NCBI GenBank assembly: GCA_030407005.1
Contig: JAUDYN010000006.1
Coordinates: forward strand, 248,001 to 312,000
Source: Desarmillaria ectypa
Taxonomy: Eukaryota; Basidiomycota; Agaricomycetes; Agaricales; Physalacriaceae
Reading direction: 5' to 3'
Length of the DNA stretch: 64,000 nt
Shown here: one piece after another, positions 21,260 to 32,200 of the stretch
How the letters are laid out: every line of letters starts with the position of its first letter
Numbering within the stretch: the stretch's first letter is position 1
Position numbers and translations under genes: made by a program
Notes under the pieces: generated by a model
The model's input: the letters and a program-made list of their open reading frames with translations, nothing else
What the model was told of the DNA's origin: nothing
The model's database searches: none

Positions 21260-22450
21260 ATGTCCGGAGAAGACAGAAACTCTCAAGAACCCCGAACCAT
21301 TTCTCTCAGCGTCGCCATCGGCGGTGCCATACTATTATCTTTCTTTATGGTCCTCGCCATACTTATCTACAAGGAAGAACTCCGGGCCTTGCTAAGGAGG
21401 CAACCCCGGAGACCAGAACCAGAACCCCGTCCCGCTCCGCCCGCCATCCATGACCTTCCCAGGGGGTTATCCCCTGCAAGACTGGGAGAACAAGAGGAGC
21501 TACCACTCGTTCGTCCCCGGGCCCGATTCATCGTCGGGCCTTCCTCCTCCTCCGAGGAGAGCAATAACTCGCGGCCCCCATCTCCGGGGATCGCAGAACT
21601 TCGGGCCCAGATTGCCCGATCCGCTTGCGCTTACAATGCGAGAGCCGCCCTCCTCCGCCACCAGATGGAACGACCCACCGTCGCACTGGAGCGACCAGCA
21701 GCCGGTCCCGAGGAGACCGAGGAACATGAGGGGGACGTATGGACTGATGGGGATGAACCCCCGCCCCCATACCCTGGCCCCCCCCCTCATCCAAGAACCC
21801 CTGCCCTTCGCATATCCCAGCGAAGGTCCGACTCCCCGTCATCCAACAGCAACAGCAACAGTGGGTCCGAATACTCCAGGCCCCGACACCCCGACGATCC
21901 CAACATGGATCAAAACCACCCTTACGGCCCCTGGGGCTGGGAGCAGTGGCCAAACGAGGAAGAGTTCTCCCTCTCCTCCCTCCCCGTCATCGAAATCTCC
22001 GATGACGAGTCCGACGACGACATCGTCGGAGACAACGCCCCAGTCCCGGCCGCTCCCCAAGCCCCCGATGACCCCTTCAACCCAGACGGACCCGATTACG
22101 TCTGGCCAGAGCTCTCCGATGTCGATCAGAGACTATTCAGTCCATACCGGACCGCAGCATGGGAAATTCGACGAAGGGACGTCGAAGCCCGAGATCTCTG
22201 GGGTGAACCCAGAATGGAAATGGATGAGTGGCTCGCCCTCAACAGGGGCAACCCCATCCGGGTACCAATGGAAGGCCCTAGCAATGCCAGGGCCATCATC
22301 GTCAATCACTGGATTCGCGCCAATCGTGACTGGTCAATCTTCTGCCCCTCCACAGGGGATCACTTTCCAGGGTTATTACCCAGAACCCCACAGGAGCAAC
22401 GAGAGCTGGACAGGACCCTCCAGCATCTCTGGAGGTTGGAGGTGGCATGA
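21260..22450 (+). CDS. Element B ORF1: single-pass membrane / acidic protein, 396 aa
   Basis: The frame opens with ATG and a short polar stretch, then one strong transmembrane helix (residues about 20-40, LSVAIGGAILLSFFMVLAIL), then a basic and Pro-rich segment. The second half is acidic (EISDDESDDD) with a conserved patch DYVWPELSDVDQRLFSPYRT. The membrane helix and the acidic patch are conserved in the decayed elements A and E, for example LSIAIGSAALLIIFTVLFIL in E, so this frame was under protein selection. It overlaps the 5' part of the gag frame by 1.0 kb, with gag in the +1 frame. It could be expressed as a separate protein or as an N-terminal Gag extension through frameshifting or splicing. 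A membrane helix here is unusual for a Ty3/gypsy element. It is intact in B. Confidence 0.7.
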   Translation: MSGEDRNSQEPRTISLSVAIGGAILLSFFMVLAILIYKEELRALLRRQPRRPEPEPRPAPPAIHDLPRGLSPARLGEQEELPLVRPRARFIVGPSSSSEESNNSRPPSPGIAELRAQIARSACAYNARAALLRHQMERPTVALERPAAGPEETEEHEGDVWTDGDEPPPPYPGPPPHPRTPALRISQRRSDSPSSNSNSNSGSEYSRPRHPDDPNMDQNHPYGPWGWEQWPNEEEFSLSSLPVIEISDDESDDDIVGDNAPVPAAPQAPDDPFNPDGPDYVWPELSDVDQRLFSPYRTAAWEIRRRDVEARDLWGEPRMEMDEWLALNRGNPIRVPMEGPSNARAIIVNHWIRANRDWSIFCPSTGDHFPGLLPRTPQEQRELDRTLQHLWRLEVA

Positions 22451-23975
22451 GAGGATTGAGGAGGGGCAAGAGCCCCAATACAATACGTTTACCTACGATA
22501 CAGGTTACTATGGAGGGATGGGATATCACCACCCTCAATACGAAATCTATCTGGATCATCCACCGGATACCCCGGTCATAAGCCCACGACCACTTCCCGA
22601 CTTGCCCCCTCATCATAGGGCGCGTCACCAAGGATACCACCCCTATCAGGGTGGTAGTCTTCTCTTTGCAGGGGCAGGAGAAGAAATGGAAACAGAAGGA
22701 GTCCCTGCAGGAAATACCGCTGCAGGGGCGTCAAGAACCCCTGCCACAGCAGAAGAAACTCGGCAGCAGATGCGAACCGAGTTGCAGGAGAAAGAGTGGC
22801 ACATAGCAGAAATGCGTGATGAGCTCGACAAGGAGGACGCCACCTGTAAGACACTGGTGGACTATCTCCGAGTCCAAGAGCGCGAGAAGGAGCCGGAGAG
22901 GGGAAGACCGCCGGGGCTGCCAAGAGGCTACCCGGGGTACAGGCCGGATTGATTCTCGATCCCAAGACCGCCCCCTGGTCAGGGACCACCTGACCCAATC
23001 CCAAACCCGGTCGGGAATGCCGCCGCCGATGCCCCATATTTGGGCATCAAACCAACTCTCGTCAAGGTCCCCACCCCATTCAAAGGGGACCATGACGATA
23101 TAGAACGCTTCATAGGTGATTGCATCGCCTACTTTGAAGTGTTTAGGCACTATTTCCAGGTGCCATCACACCTGGTATTGTTTGCGACGTCTCACTTCGA
23201 GGGCGCCGCTAAGGACTGGTGGGTCTACAAGAGACCCGAATACTGGGTAGGAGATGCCTCTGACGGCACTGCTGCCCATTTCTGATACCCCGACTGGGCC
23301 GACTTCGTCGACTTGGTCACATGACAATTCCGAGATCCCGCAATTGAGGAAATACATGAAAAGCGCATGTTCGACTTGCGCATGGGAGCACAGCCTGCCT
23401 CCCATTACTTCCAGAAGCTGGAAGAAGAAGCCAAATTGGCGGGCCAGAGATCTGACGAGGCGGAGCGCGGTGCAATGGTGAAGGCAGTACGACTAGGGGT
23501 ACCTAGCTCGTACACCACCTTCATCTTGAATATGGGGGTGAGCATTCCGCGCTCATACCCCGAATGGAAGGAACGCATCTTGAGGATGTACGAAGAGCGT
23601 CAGTGGAAGTGGGTCTTTGACCAGACCACAAGTACGCCTCGGGACGGCCAGAAGCAGGGCCCGCGTCCCCAGCAACAGCAACCCAGCGGCAAGAACACCG
23701 CTGGGGCGACAAGTTCCTTGGCTCCAAAGCCGAGTGCTGGGAGTGGAGGAGCCGGTCAGGATGCTGGAACAGGTAAGTGGACGACATACGGGGGGGCGGG
23801 GAAGCCCATGGAAGTAGACCGGCAACGAGCTGAGGGGCGCTGTTTCAGGTGTGACCAAAAGGGTCACCTGAGCAGGGATTGCCCTACGAGAAAAGAGAAG
23901 AACGTGGTGAGATACGTGGGGCCCACTGACGCAGTGGTGCCAAGCACCTCCAAGATCGAGGAGGTAAAAGAGTAG
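21450..23975 (+). pseudogene. Element B Gag with CCHC zinc knuckle (interrupted by TGA codons)
   Basis: This is one frame throughout. A Pro/Ser-rich N-terminal part overlaps ORF1. Next comes a coiled, charged stretch (ELQEKEWHIAEMRDELDKED), then the capsid-like domain (FRHYFQVPSHLVLFATSHF ... DWWVYKRPEYWVGD ... ASHYFQKLEEEAKLA), and a CCHC zinc knuckle CFRCDQKGHLSRDC near the end. It ends with TAG at 23,973. In-frame TGA codons stand at 22,950, 23,283 and 23,322. At two of these element A has CAA, pointing to an ancestral CGA that decayed on different strands. Gag forms the virus-like particle and binds RNA. How much of the frame upstream of about 22,300 is translated is uncertain. Confidence 0.8.
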
Positions 23976-24007
23976 GGCATCAAGGGTTCGATTCCCCTTG
24001 CATGCCC
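23975..24007 (+). promoter_or_regulatory. Hairpin at the gag stop / pol entry, tRNA acceptor-T-arm look-alike
   Basis: Directly at the gag TAG a perfect stem forms. GGGCAT pairs with ATGCCC and CAAGGG with CCCTTG, with one bulged C and the loop TTCGATTC. It contains the Pol III B-box consensus GGTTCGATTCC. The pol frame is in -1 relative to gag and stays open through the hairpin. GTAAAAGAG just upstream allows a Lys-tRNA to re-pair one base back, five bases before the stem. This arrangement fits programmed -1 frameshifting. Element A (stop at 30,697-30,699) keeps the -1 relation and the T-arm-like core, and E (44,353-44,355) keeps the core, but outer stems have decayed there. Confidence 0.55.
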
Positions 24008-25754
24008 AAGTCTCAAGGTGTGTCCTCGGCTTCCGCGGGTCGGGCTAATTACTATGAAAACAGAAAAATACATACGAAAAATATATCTATGACTTCACCA
24101 AAGCCGAAGACCAAGAAAGAATCAGCAAGAACAAACAGGTACGTCATACTCCTAGAAGATGCTGACACTAGTATCTGTAGTGACAAATCCCGAACCTCCG
24201 ACGAACTGGAGCGGGACTTGCCAAGTGGTGTTGGCGCTGCAACAAAGTCCAACGAGCAGTGCTCACCGGATATGCTGCTGAGCGCACAGCAACAAGCAGG
24301 GACCAGTAGGCGGGACTCCTTCAGGACTTCCAGAAGTCCGACCATCCCAGTACCCGCCTCGAGCGGCGGGGCAAGCTCACCAGTTCAGCCAGGGTCAGCG
24401 GAGGACCAGGACAGTGCCTCTAACCAAGGCCAGGCTCTACCCGGACGAACCGGTCTGGGGAGTGGAAAACTTGACAAAGCTGAGTACCAAACCGGGCCGG
24501 CAAGTCACAGGGTCAACAACCGTGCGAAGGTCGCCTTAGGCACTAGCTGGGAGTCAATGACCAAGGAACTTCAAACTCCGTCGTGAGTGGTGCCGGCCGA
24601 GGAAAAGGAACAGGATCCCGCTAGCGCCCAGGTGGTAAAAAGGGGGCATTTCAGCAGAACTACCGTCGTTGAAGTACCCGACGAAGAAGATGATACGGTG
24701 TTTAGGATGTGGCAAGACAGCCAATCCAAAACCAGTACCCCGATATGCAGAACACCGGAAAAACAGAATCCTGACCTTCCGAATGTACGGGGAAGCGTCG
24801 AACCTGATACCTATCCTAACAAGGGGGTATCAATCACTTCCGAATGTACGGGGAAGCAGGAAAAGTCTTCTGAATGCACAGGGAAGCGGGACAGATTCCA
24901 ATGGTTCAAACCATTCGGAATTGACTGGACGATGCGCGCTATACACGACTCCAAGAACTTGGCAAATGCCAAAGTGGTTCTCTCCATTTGGGTACACCCC
25001 AAACGACTTGGAGAAATCGACGATGAGCTCATTTGAAGCTTACAAACAGGAGAGAGCATTGCCCGGGAACAGCTCTATGAATTACATGAACCCATTCACT
25101 ATATTCGCGGCACCAAGAGTTCCGGTCGGGACTTCTTGGTAGACATCCAACTTTCCCCATGTACCGGGAAAAGGGTATTGACAACCCGAGCGTTGTTGGA
25201 TAGCAGTTGCACAGGCAGCTCTATCAACCGAACATACATCCAACAACACCAGTTGGACACCAGGAAGGCCACAGCCCCTATACCAGTCTATAATGCTGAT
25301 GGAACGCTGCAATAAGGCAGGGGACGTCACCGAGTTCGTAGAACTACGAATGACAATTGGAGGACACAGCGAGCGCATTGACCTCGCAGTCACAGACTTA
25401 GGTTCCAAGACCGTATACTTGGGACACAACTGGCTTAAACGCCACAACCCTTTCGTTAACTGGAAGGCGGGGACCTTGACATTCAGACGATGTCACTGTG
25501 TCCAAAACTACTTCACCCTGCCAGACGCAGATGAAGAGGACCGATGGGACGAAGAGCTCGAGGAAGGAGAAAGTATTCTTGCCGTCAATATGCAAGAAGA
25601 AATCATCCTTCGTGCCGTCCATCATGCAAACGAGTTAGCAGCTGCAGCTAACGCTGAAAAACCAAAGCAGACGTTCGAGGAGCTCATGCCTCCTCAGTAT
25701 CAAAGTTTTAGAGATTTATTCTCTAAAGAAAGCTTTGACGAGTTACCAGAATGA
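24002..25754 (+). pseudogene. Element B Pol, N-terminal part with aspartic protease
   Basis: A low-complexity linker (to about 24,800) leads to a retropepsin-like protease with core LLDSSCTGSSI. Elements A and C have LLDSG, so B has lost the catalytic-loop Gly (Gly to Ser). In-frame TGA codons lie at 24,584 and 25,034. A one-base insertion near 25,309, relative to C, shifts the frame before NKAGDVTEF. The part ends with TGA at 25,752-25,754 after ELPE, a stop also present in A and C. Confidence 0.8.
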
Positions 25755-25778
25755 AGACCCTGGGACCATGCAATCGAG

Positions 25779-27051
25779 TTGATCCCCAACGCAAAATCAA
25801 CCTTGGATTGCAAGGTGTATCCGCTCAACCGCAATGAGCAGGAACAATTGGACAAGTTCTTAGATGAGAACTTAGACTCAGGACGCATTCATCCCTCAAA
25901 ATCCCCATTCACCTCTCCCTTTTTCTTCGTCAAGAAAAAGGACGGCTCCCTACGTCCGGTTCAAGACTATCGAAAACTGAACTGAAATGACGATCAAAAA
26001 TCATTATCCCCTTCCACTCATCTCCGAGCTAATCGACAAACTACGAGGAGCCAAATATTTCTCCAAGTTGGACGTACGATGGGGTTACAACAATGTCCGT
26101 ATTCGAGATGGAGACGAAGAGAAAGCCGCGTTCAGAACTAACCGAGGGCTCTTTGAACCCACGGTAATGTTCTTCGGGCTCACAAATTCACCAGCCACAT
26201 TCCAGTGGATGATGAACGACATATTCAAGGATTTGATCGCCGGAGGAAAGGTCACAATTTACCTCGACGACATACTCATATTCACGAAATCCTTGACAGA
26301 ACACCGGAATATAGTACAACAAGTACTCCAGTGACTTCGAGAAAACAAATTGTTCCTCAAAGCTGAGAAATGCGAGTTTGAGGTACTCGAGACAGAATAC
26401 CTTGGGGTCATCATCAGCGAAGATGCCATTCGCATGGACCCAGTCAAGATAGCGGGAATAGCGGAATGGCCAACCCCGACGAAGAAGAAGGAGCTACAAT
26501 CCTTCTTAGGCTTTACGAACTTTTACCGAAAGTTCATCAAGGACTATTCCAAGATAGTCCATCCCCTTACCCAGTTAACCAGAAAAGTAGACTGGACCTG
26601 GGGATCAGAACAAGAACAAGCGTTTGATCAGATCAAGAAGCTGATGACGACAAACGTAGTTACGATCCCTTCGGATGATGGAAAGTTCCGAGTAGAAGCA
26701 GACACGAGTGATGGAGCCATTGGCGCCATACTTAGCCAGGAAAAGGAAGGCAAATGGAGACCAGTCGCCTTTATGTCGAAAGCGCTCACCGTTACGGAGC
26801 GCAACTATGAGATCTATGACAAAGAATTGCTCGCTATCATGCTAGCATTAGAAGAATGGCGTCATTATCTCATGGGCGCCAAAGAAACCATTGAGATCTG
26901 GACTGACCACCAGAATCTCCAGTACTTCCAGAAACCCCAGAAGTTGAATCGCCGACAAGCGCGGTGGGTCACCAAACTAGCGGAATACCACTTTATCCTT
27001 CAACATAAAGCTGGAACCGCTAATCAGAAGGCTGATCTTCTCAGTAGATGA
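25779..27051 (+). pseudogene. Element B reverse transcriptase and RNase H
   Basis: RT motifs are in order: a finger region with [20 protein letters not shown], the first catalytic part [33 protein letters not shown], and the active site YLDD (about 26,260-26,271). RNase H follows with VEADTSDGAIGAILSQ, ELLAIMLALEEWRHYL and WTDHQNL. A one-base insertion near 25,983 (AACTGAAATG where E has AATGAAATG) shifts frame inside RT. TGA codons lie at 26,332 and 27,049. Collinear copies are in A, C and E. Confidence 0.88.
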
Positions 27052-28818
27052 GATGATCATGATCAAGGAAAAGAAGACAATAAAGACATTATCGTTTTAT
27101 CCCCGGAACACTTCCGCGCTCTGGTAATACCAACCACGGAAGAGAGAATCACGTGTATAAGAGACGCAACAAAGCAGAAGGAGCAGTGGGACCAGGGAAT
27201 CGAAAAGTCTCTCAACCACGAAAGAGGAATCACACAGGAGAACGAAATCCTGTGGTACGACAGACGAGTCTATGTCCCCAATGACTCGATGCTACGCGGT
27301 GAAATCATTGCACAATTCCACGATCATATCACCGCTGGACACCCCAGAATCGCCAAAACCAAAGAACTCATACTTCGTGAGTATTGGTGGCTGAAGATGA
27401 AGAAGGACGTGGAATCTTACATCAAGGGATGTGAGACCTGTCAAAGGACAAAGAGCGACACGCAGGCCAAGGCTGCCCCTCTTCATCCCAATGCAATTCC
27501 CGATACACCATGGACGCATATCTCAGTTGATATGGTCACTGGACTCCCTGAGTCAGATGGATTTGACACTCTACTGGTCATCGTAGATCGTTTCTCCAAG
27601 AACATCCTCTTGATTCCATGCAACGAGGAGTTATCCGTGGAAGGATGGGCATTAATCCTTCGCAACCAAGTATATGTGAAGCATGGAATGCCGCAAGTAG
27701 TCATCTCTGACAGAGGACCCCAATTCGTCTCAGCATTCATGAAAGAACTCTACCAAATGCTAAACATCACCCAGAACGTGTCTACGGCATATCACCCACA
27801 GACAGATGGACAGACAGAGAGAGTCAACCAGGAGGTTGAAAAATACCTCCAGATCTTTGTCAACCACCGACAGACCGACTGGGTAGCATGGCTACCCCTC
27901 GCCGAATTCGCCCACAATAACTGAGTCCACTCGGCCATGGGCAAAAGTCCTTTCATGGCCTTATATGGATGAAACCCTCGACTCATTCCTGAGTCCATAC
28001 AGAAAACCGGTTTCGCAAACCCTACAGCCATTGACTTCACGGAAACTATGGCCAAAGTCCATAAAGAGGTCCATGAAGCACTGGAGAAAGCCGCAGCACA
28101 AATGAAGGCGCAATACGACAAGAAAAAGCAGATTCAAAGAGAATACCGGATTGGAGATAAGGTATGGCTGGACACCACCAACCTTCATCTTCCTCGACCA
28201 AAGAAAAAACTCGATGACAAACGAATGGGACCATTCGAGATCATCAAAAAGTCAGGAGCGACAGCCTACAAGCTAAAGCTACCGCCTCATTGGAAAATCC
28301 ATCCCCGGTTTAATGAGAAGCTGCTAACTCCATACGTCGCACCTTCATTCATAAACCAAGAACAACCACCGCCTCCCCCTCTGGACCTCGTCGACGGTCA
28401 AGAAGAGTACAAAATCGAAGAAGTCTTGGACTCGCGCACCAGAAAGGTACGGTCCAAGCGAGGACAACCATCTAGGGAAGTCACAGACTACCTAGTTAAA
28501 TGGAAGGGATGGACTCATGAACACAATTCATGGGTCCGAGAGAACGAAATGAAGAATGCCTTGGAAGCGATCCAAGAGTATCAGGCCAGCGTAAACCGCA
28601 CCATATACACTCCAAAAATCGCAACCAGGAAAATAGTGGTCAAAATACTGGACCACGAATATTTGGAACATGGCGATGTAGCCTACCTCACCAAAAGAAC
28701 AGATGGACGCGTCAAGTGGATTATCAATCCAGACAAAGAAATATGGAAAAAGTTGATTGATCAGTACTGGATCAGTCAAATCAAAACACAACACAACACC
28801 CCTTTGGAAGAGCCTTAG
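27052..28818 (+). pseudogene. Element B integrase with GPF module and C-terminal chromodomain(s)
   Basis: The HHCC zinc domain (HDHITAGHP ... CETCQRT) is followed by the D,D-35-E core: Asp in ISVDMVTGLP, Asp in VVISDRGPQF and Glu in VNQEVEKYL. A GPF-type module follows (RMGPFEIIKK). Then comes a chromodomain (EEYKIEEVLDSR ... DYLVKWKGWTHEHNSW) that would steer integration to methylated histone. About 30 residues later a second chromo-like stretch appears (KILDHEYLEHG ... VKWIINPDKEIWKKLI). The frame ends at 28,818. Stops by TGA lie at 27,922 and 27,970, where E has intact codons. Confidence 0.87.
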
Positions 28819-28838
28819 CAGTCGGGACGACTGCTTTA

Positions 28839-28850
28839 ACAAGGGGGTAA
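28839..28850 (+). promoter_or_regulatory. Polypurine tract of element B
   Basis: AACAAGGGGGTAA runs up to the 3' LTR start at 28,851. The same tract sits before the C LTR at 38,469-38,481 and, on the minus strand, after the E and A 3' LTRs. Upstream, AGTCGGGACGACT is a short inverted repeat conserved in all copies. The tract primes plus-strand DNA synthesis. Confidence 0.8.
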
Positions 28851-29273
28851 TGTTATGATTTTTCTGTTATCTTATCTTATCCAAGTCATATCCATGACTC
28901 ATCCATCTAATCTAGCCCAGAAACTGACTTGTATCCAGCTATTCACCGACCACTACCCTCGTTCTCACCATCTGTCACCCCAGACGATTACCATTGGTTC
29001 TATGATCCTCCCGGATCGTCCTCTTTCGACACCGTTTGTGCATGGACTGTAGTGTTTCATCTAAATATAACACCGTAGGAATACTATATAAACAGAGTAT
29101 ATTAGACCATTGTACTCTATCTCTTGTTTTAATTAACACTATAAACCTCTTGCTCGCACTACACTAAAGACTATTAGTGTAGTTCTCTCAATTGGGTGAT
29201 CGTTCGAACGCGTAACGGCCCAGAGAGGATCAGCTGACTGTCCCAAGTCATGTGCCCAAGTCAGTGCCTAACA
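28851..29273 (+). repeat. 3' LTR of element B
   Basis: It is 423 bp, the same length as the 5' LTR, ending TAACA and followed by CTGAT. It differs from the 5' LTR at about 16 positions. All but one or two are transitions where one copy has CG and the other TG or CA. Confidence 0.93.
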
Positions 29274-32200
29274 CTGATAGTCATTCAGAGTTCCATGAAT
29301 TTGGTAACATCACCTGCCTTATTACAGGTTTCATCTGCATTGTAGATGGGAATTGGGATGCCAGCCTTTCTGGTATCCAACTGGTGTTGTTGGACATAAC
29401 TTTGGTTGATAGAGCTGCCCATGCAGCCACTATCCAACAATGCACAGGTTGTCAATATTTTCTTCCCAGTGCAGAGAGTGAGTTGTATATCCACCAGAAA
29501 GTCCTGACTGGAACTTTTGGTACTGTGAATATACTGGATCAGTTCATGGAGTTCATAGAGTCATTCTCAAGCTAAACTCTCTTTGGATTTCAGGCTTTGT
29601 GCAAGCTCATCCATAATTTCTCAGAGTTGTTTGGGGTGGATCCAAATAGAGAGAACAGCTTTGGTGATGGCCAAGTTCTTGGCAGTATGGATGGCACATA
29701 GAGTCCAGTCTACTCCAAAGGGCTTGTACCACATGTGATCAGGTACCCCCATGACCAGCAGGATTTCAGGAATCAGTACCCCCTTGTTAGGTGGGGTTTT
29801 GGCTTTGGACTGTTTTGCCTTCCACTGTAAGAAGGCCATGTCATCCTCTTTGTCAGGTACTTCAATGACAGTGGTGGTTCTGTTAACATACCTCCTTTTT
29901 ACCACCTGGGCGCTAGCAGGTTCCTGAGTGCAGGATATCCTCTATTTATTAGCTAGCACTGCCTCTGATGGAATTTGAGCAGTGTCGCCATCCTCTCTGC
30001 AGGTGTCAACTGGTGAAGCCAGCATTCATTCCATGCTGTTGGAGTTAGGATCCATTAGTGCCAATGGCTCTACCTTCCCCTTCCCTGTCAGGTCTAGTGG
30101 TTGGCTGCAGGATCCCCAGTCAGTGCAACCATTGCACACATTGTTTGGGCATGGAGTGATGACTCTTCCTTTCATGTCACTGTCAGCTGCCAGGGGTGAA
30201 GCAGACTGGGAGTTGCCACTCTGATCCTGAGTATTTGGTCTTTGGCCTTGGTAGGTGCTTGTTTCCCCCACCAACCCTGGTGAGGTTTGTTCTAGACTTG
30301 GCTCCCTAAATGGGGGTGCTGGGGTGTTCAGCTTCAGAGGTCCAAGGGCATCTTATCTACTGACCCCTGTCCATGGTGTTACCTGTGTATCTGGTGAGTT
30401 CTGCTGAGCAGACTCATTGGATTTTGTGGCAGTGCTGGCATCACCCAGCAAATCCTGCACCTTATCAGGGGCTCAGGATTCACTATAGATAATCATGTCA
30501 GCATCTTTCAGGAGTGTGACATACCTGTTTGTGTTCAATTCTTTGGTGTTCTTTGGCTTCAAGAGTTGTAACAAAGTTGTATAATTATTTGGAGTATTCA
30601 AATATCCTAAAGCATGTATATAAGTCTGACCCACAGAAACCAAGGACTCACCACTAGGAGACTTGGTCAAGCAAGGGGAATTGAACCCTTGTCAATCTAC
30701 TCTTTTGCCTCCTCAATCTTGGCTGTAGGTGGCACCACTTTGTTAGTGGGCCCTACTGACCTAATATCCTTAAAGTCCTTTCTCCTAGGACAATCCTTGG
30801 CCAGGTGACCTTTCTCATTGCATCTAACGCATCTTCCTTCTGCCTTTCATTGATCAATCTCCATGGGCTTACCTGATCCTCCATATGTTGTCCACTGACC
30901 AGTTCCAGCATCCTGATTGACCCCCATGTTAGCAGTTGGCTTAGGAGCTGAGGAACTTGTCACCCCAGTGGTGGCTTTGCCACTGGGGTGCTGTTGTTGT
31001 TGGGAGTTGGGATGGAAGTCCTTCTTCTGCCTATCCCAGGGAATACCTGACATCTGGTCGAAGACCCATTTCTTTTGGCATTCCTCATACATTCATGAAA
31101 TCTGCTCCTTCCACTCTGGATATGTGTGCAGAATGTTGATGCTCATGTTGGAGATGAAAGTCATGTAGGAGGTTGGTACTTCCAGATAAATAGCTTTCAC
31201 CATGGCACTGTGCTCATTTTCATTGGTCTGTCGGCCTGCCAATTTGGCTTCCTCTTCCAGTTTCTGGAAATAATGGGAGGCAGGCTGTGTCCCCATCCAG
31301 AGGTTGAACATCTGTTTCTCATGGACTTCTTTGATCACAGGGTCTCTAAATTGGTGAGAGACTATGTTGATGAAGTCTTCCCAAGCAGGATAGTGGAAGT
31401 GGGTGATGGTACTATTATAGGCATCACCAACCCAGAATTCAGGTCTCTTGTAGACCCACCAGTCCTTGGCAGCTTCTTCGAAGTGTGAGGTCGTGAACAA
31501 CACCAGGTATGATGGTACCTGGAAATAGTGCCGGAACACTTCAAAGTAGGCAATGCAGTCACTGATGAAGCATTCAATATCATTGTGGTCCCTCTTGAAT
31601 GGCTTAGAGGGTTGGATGAGGATGGGTTTGATCCCCAGGTAAGGGACATCATCAGGCACATTTCCAATGGGATTGGGTATGGGGTCAGAAGGACCCTTTC
31701 TGGGAGGTAGTCTTGAGATTGAAAACTGATCTGGCTGTGATCCAGAGTATCCTCTTGGAGGCTCTGTCAGCATTCCTCATTCTGGTTCCTTCCCCTTCTC
31801 ACCATCGTGGAGATAGTCCATCATCATTTTCTTGATGGACTCTTCTCTTGCAAGTTCCTCACACATTTCTTGAATGCATTTTTCCTTTTTGGCCAATGCA
31901 TTCCTGGTCTGTTGCCAAATTTCTTCCACCATCTTTGGAATTGATGATGATCCTGCAGGGGCTGGGTCTACAGGGGTCATGTCAGACTCAGTTCCTTCTC
32001 CCATGTCTGTGAATAGAAGACTTCCACCCTGATAAGAGTGGAAACCTTGTTGACATGCCCAACTGCATGATGGTGAGTCAGGCAAGGGTCATGGTCTTGT
32101 GACTGGAGTGTCAGGGGGGTAATTGGGAGTATTCATGTACTGGGGTTGGGAGTATCCCAACCTGCTGTAGTGTCCATAATCATATCTATGCCTGTCAAAG

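Larger units (their letters stand above)
20780..29273 (+). mobile_element. Chromovirus B (Ty3/gypsy), youngest full-length element
   Basis: Two 423-bp LTRs (20,780-21,202 and 28,851-29,273) bound an 8,494-bp element flanked by CTGAT at 20,775-20,779 and 29,274-29,278. It is inserted in the protease region of element A. Order inside is self-primer binding site, membrane-anchored ORF1, gag with zinc knuckle, protease, RT, RNase H, integrase, chromodomain and polypurine tract. The LTRs differ at about 16 sites, nearly all C/T or G/A at CpG positions. The body keeps many CpGs but carries at least ten in-frame TGA codons and two single-base insertions, so it looks recently dead. Confidence 0.93.

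Noticed and set aside
21500..21953. Long minus-strand frames (96-141 codons) opposite ORF1/gag of element B
   Set aside because: They are Gly/Arg-rich antisense shadows of the Pro-rich, GC-rich sense frames and are not kept in A or E.
20780..29273. Neurospora-type RIP as the cause of element decay
   Set aside because: The differences I can list are at CpG, not preferentially at CpA, and both strands' outcomes (TGA and CAA from CGA) occur.
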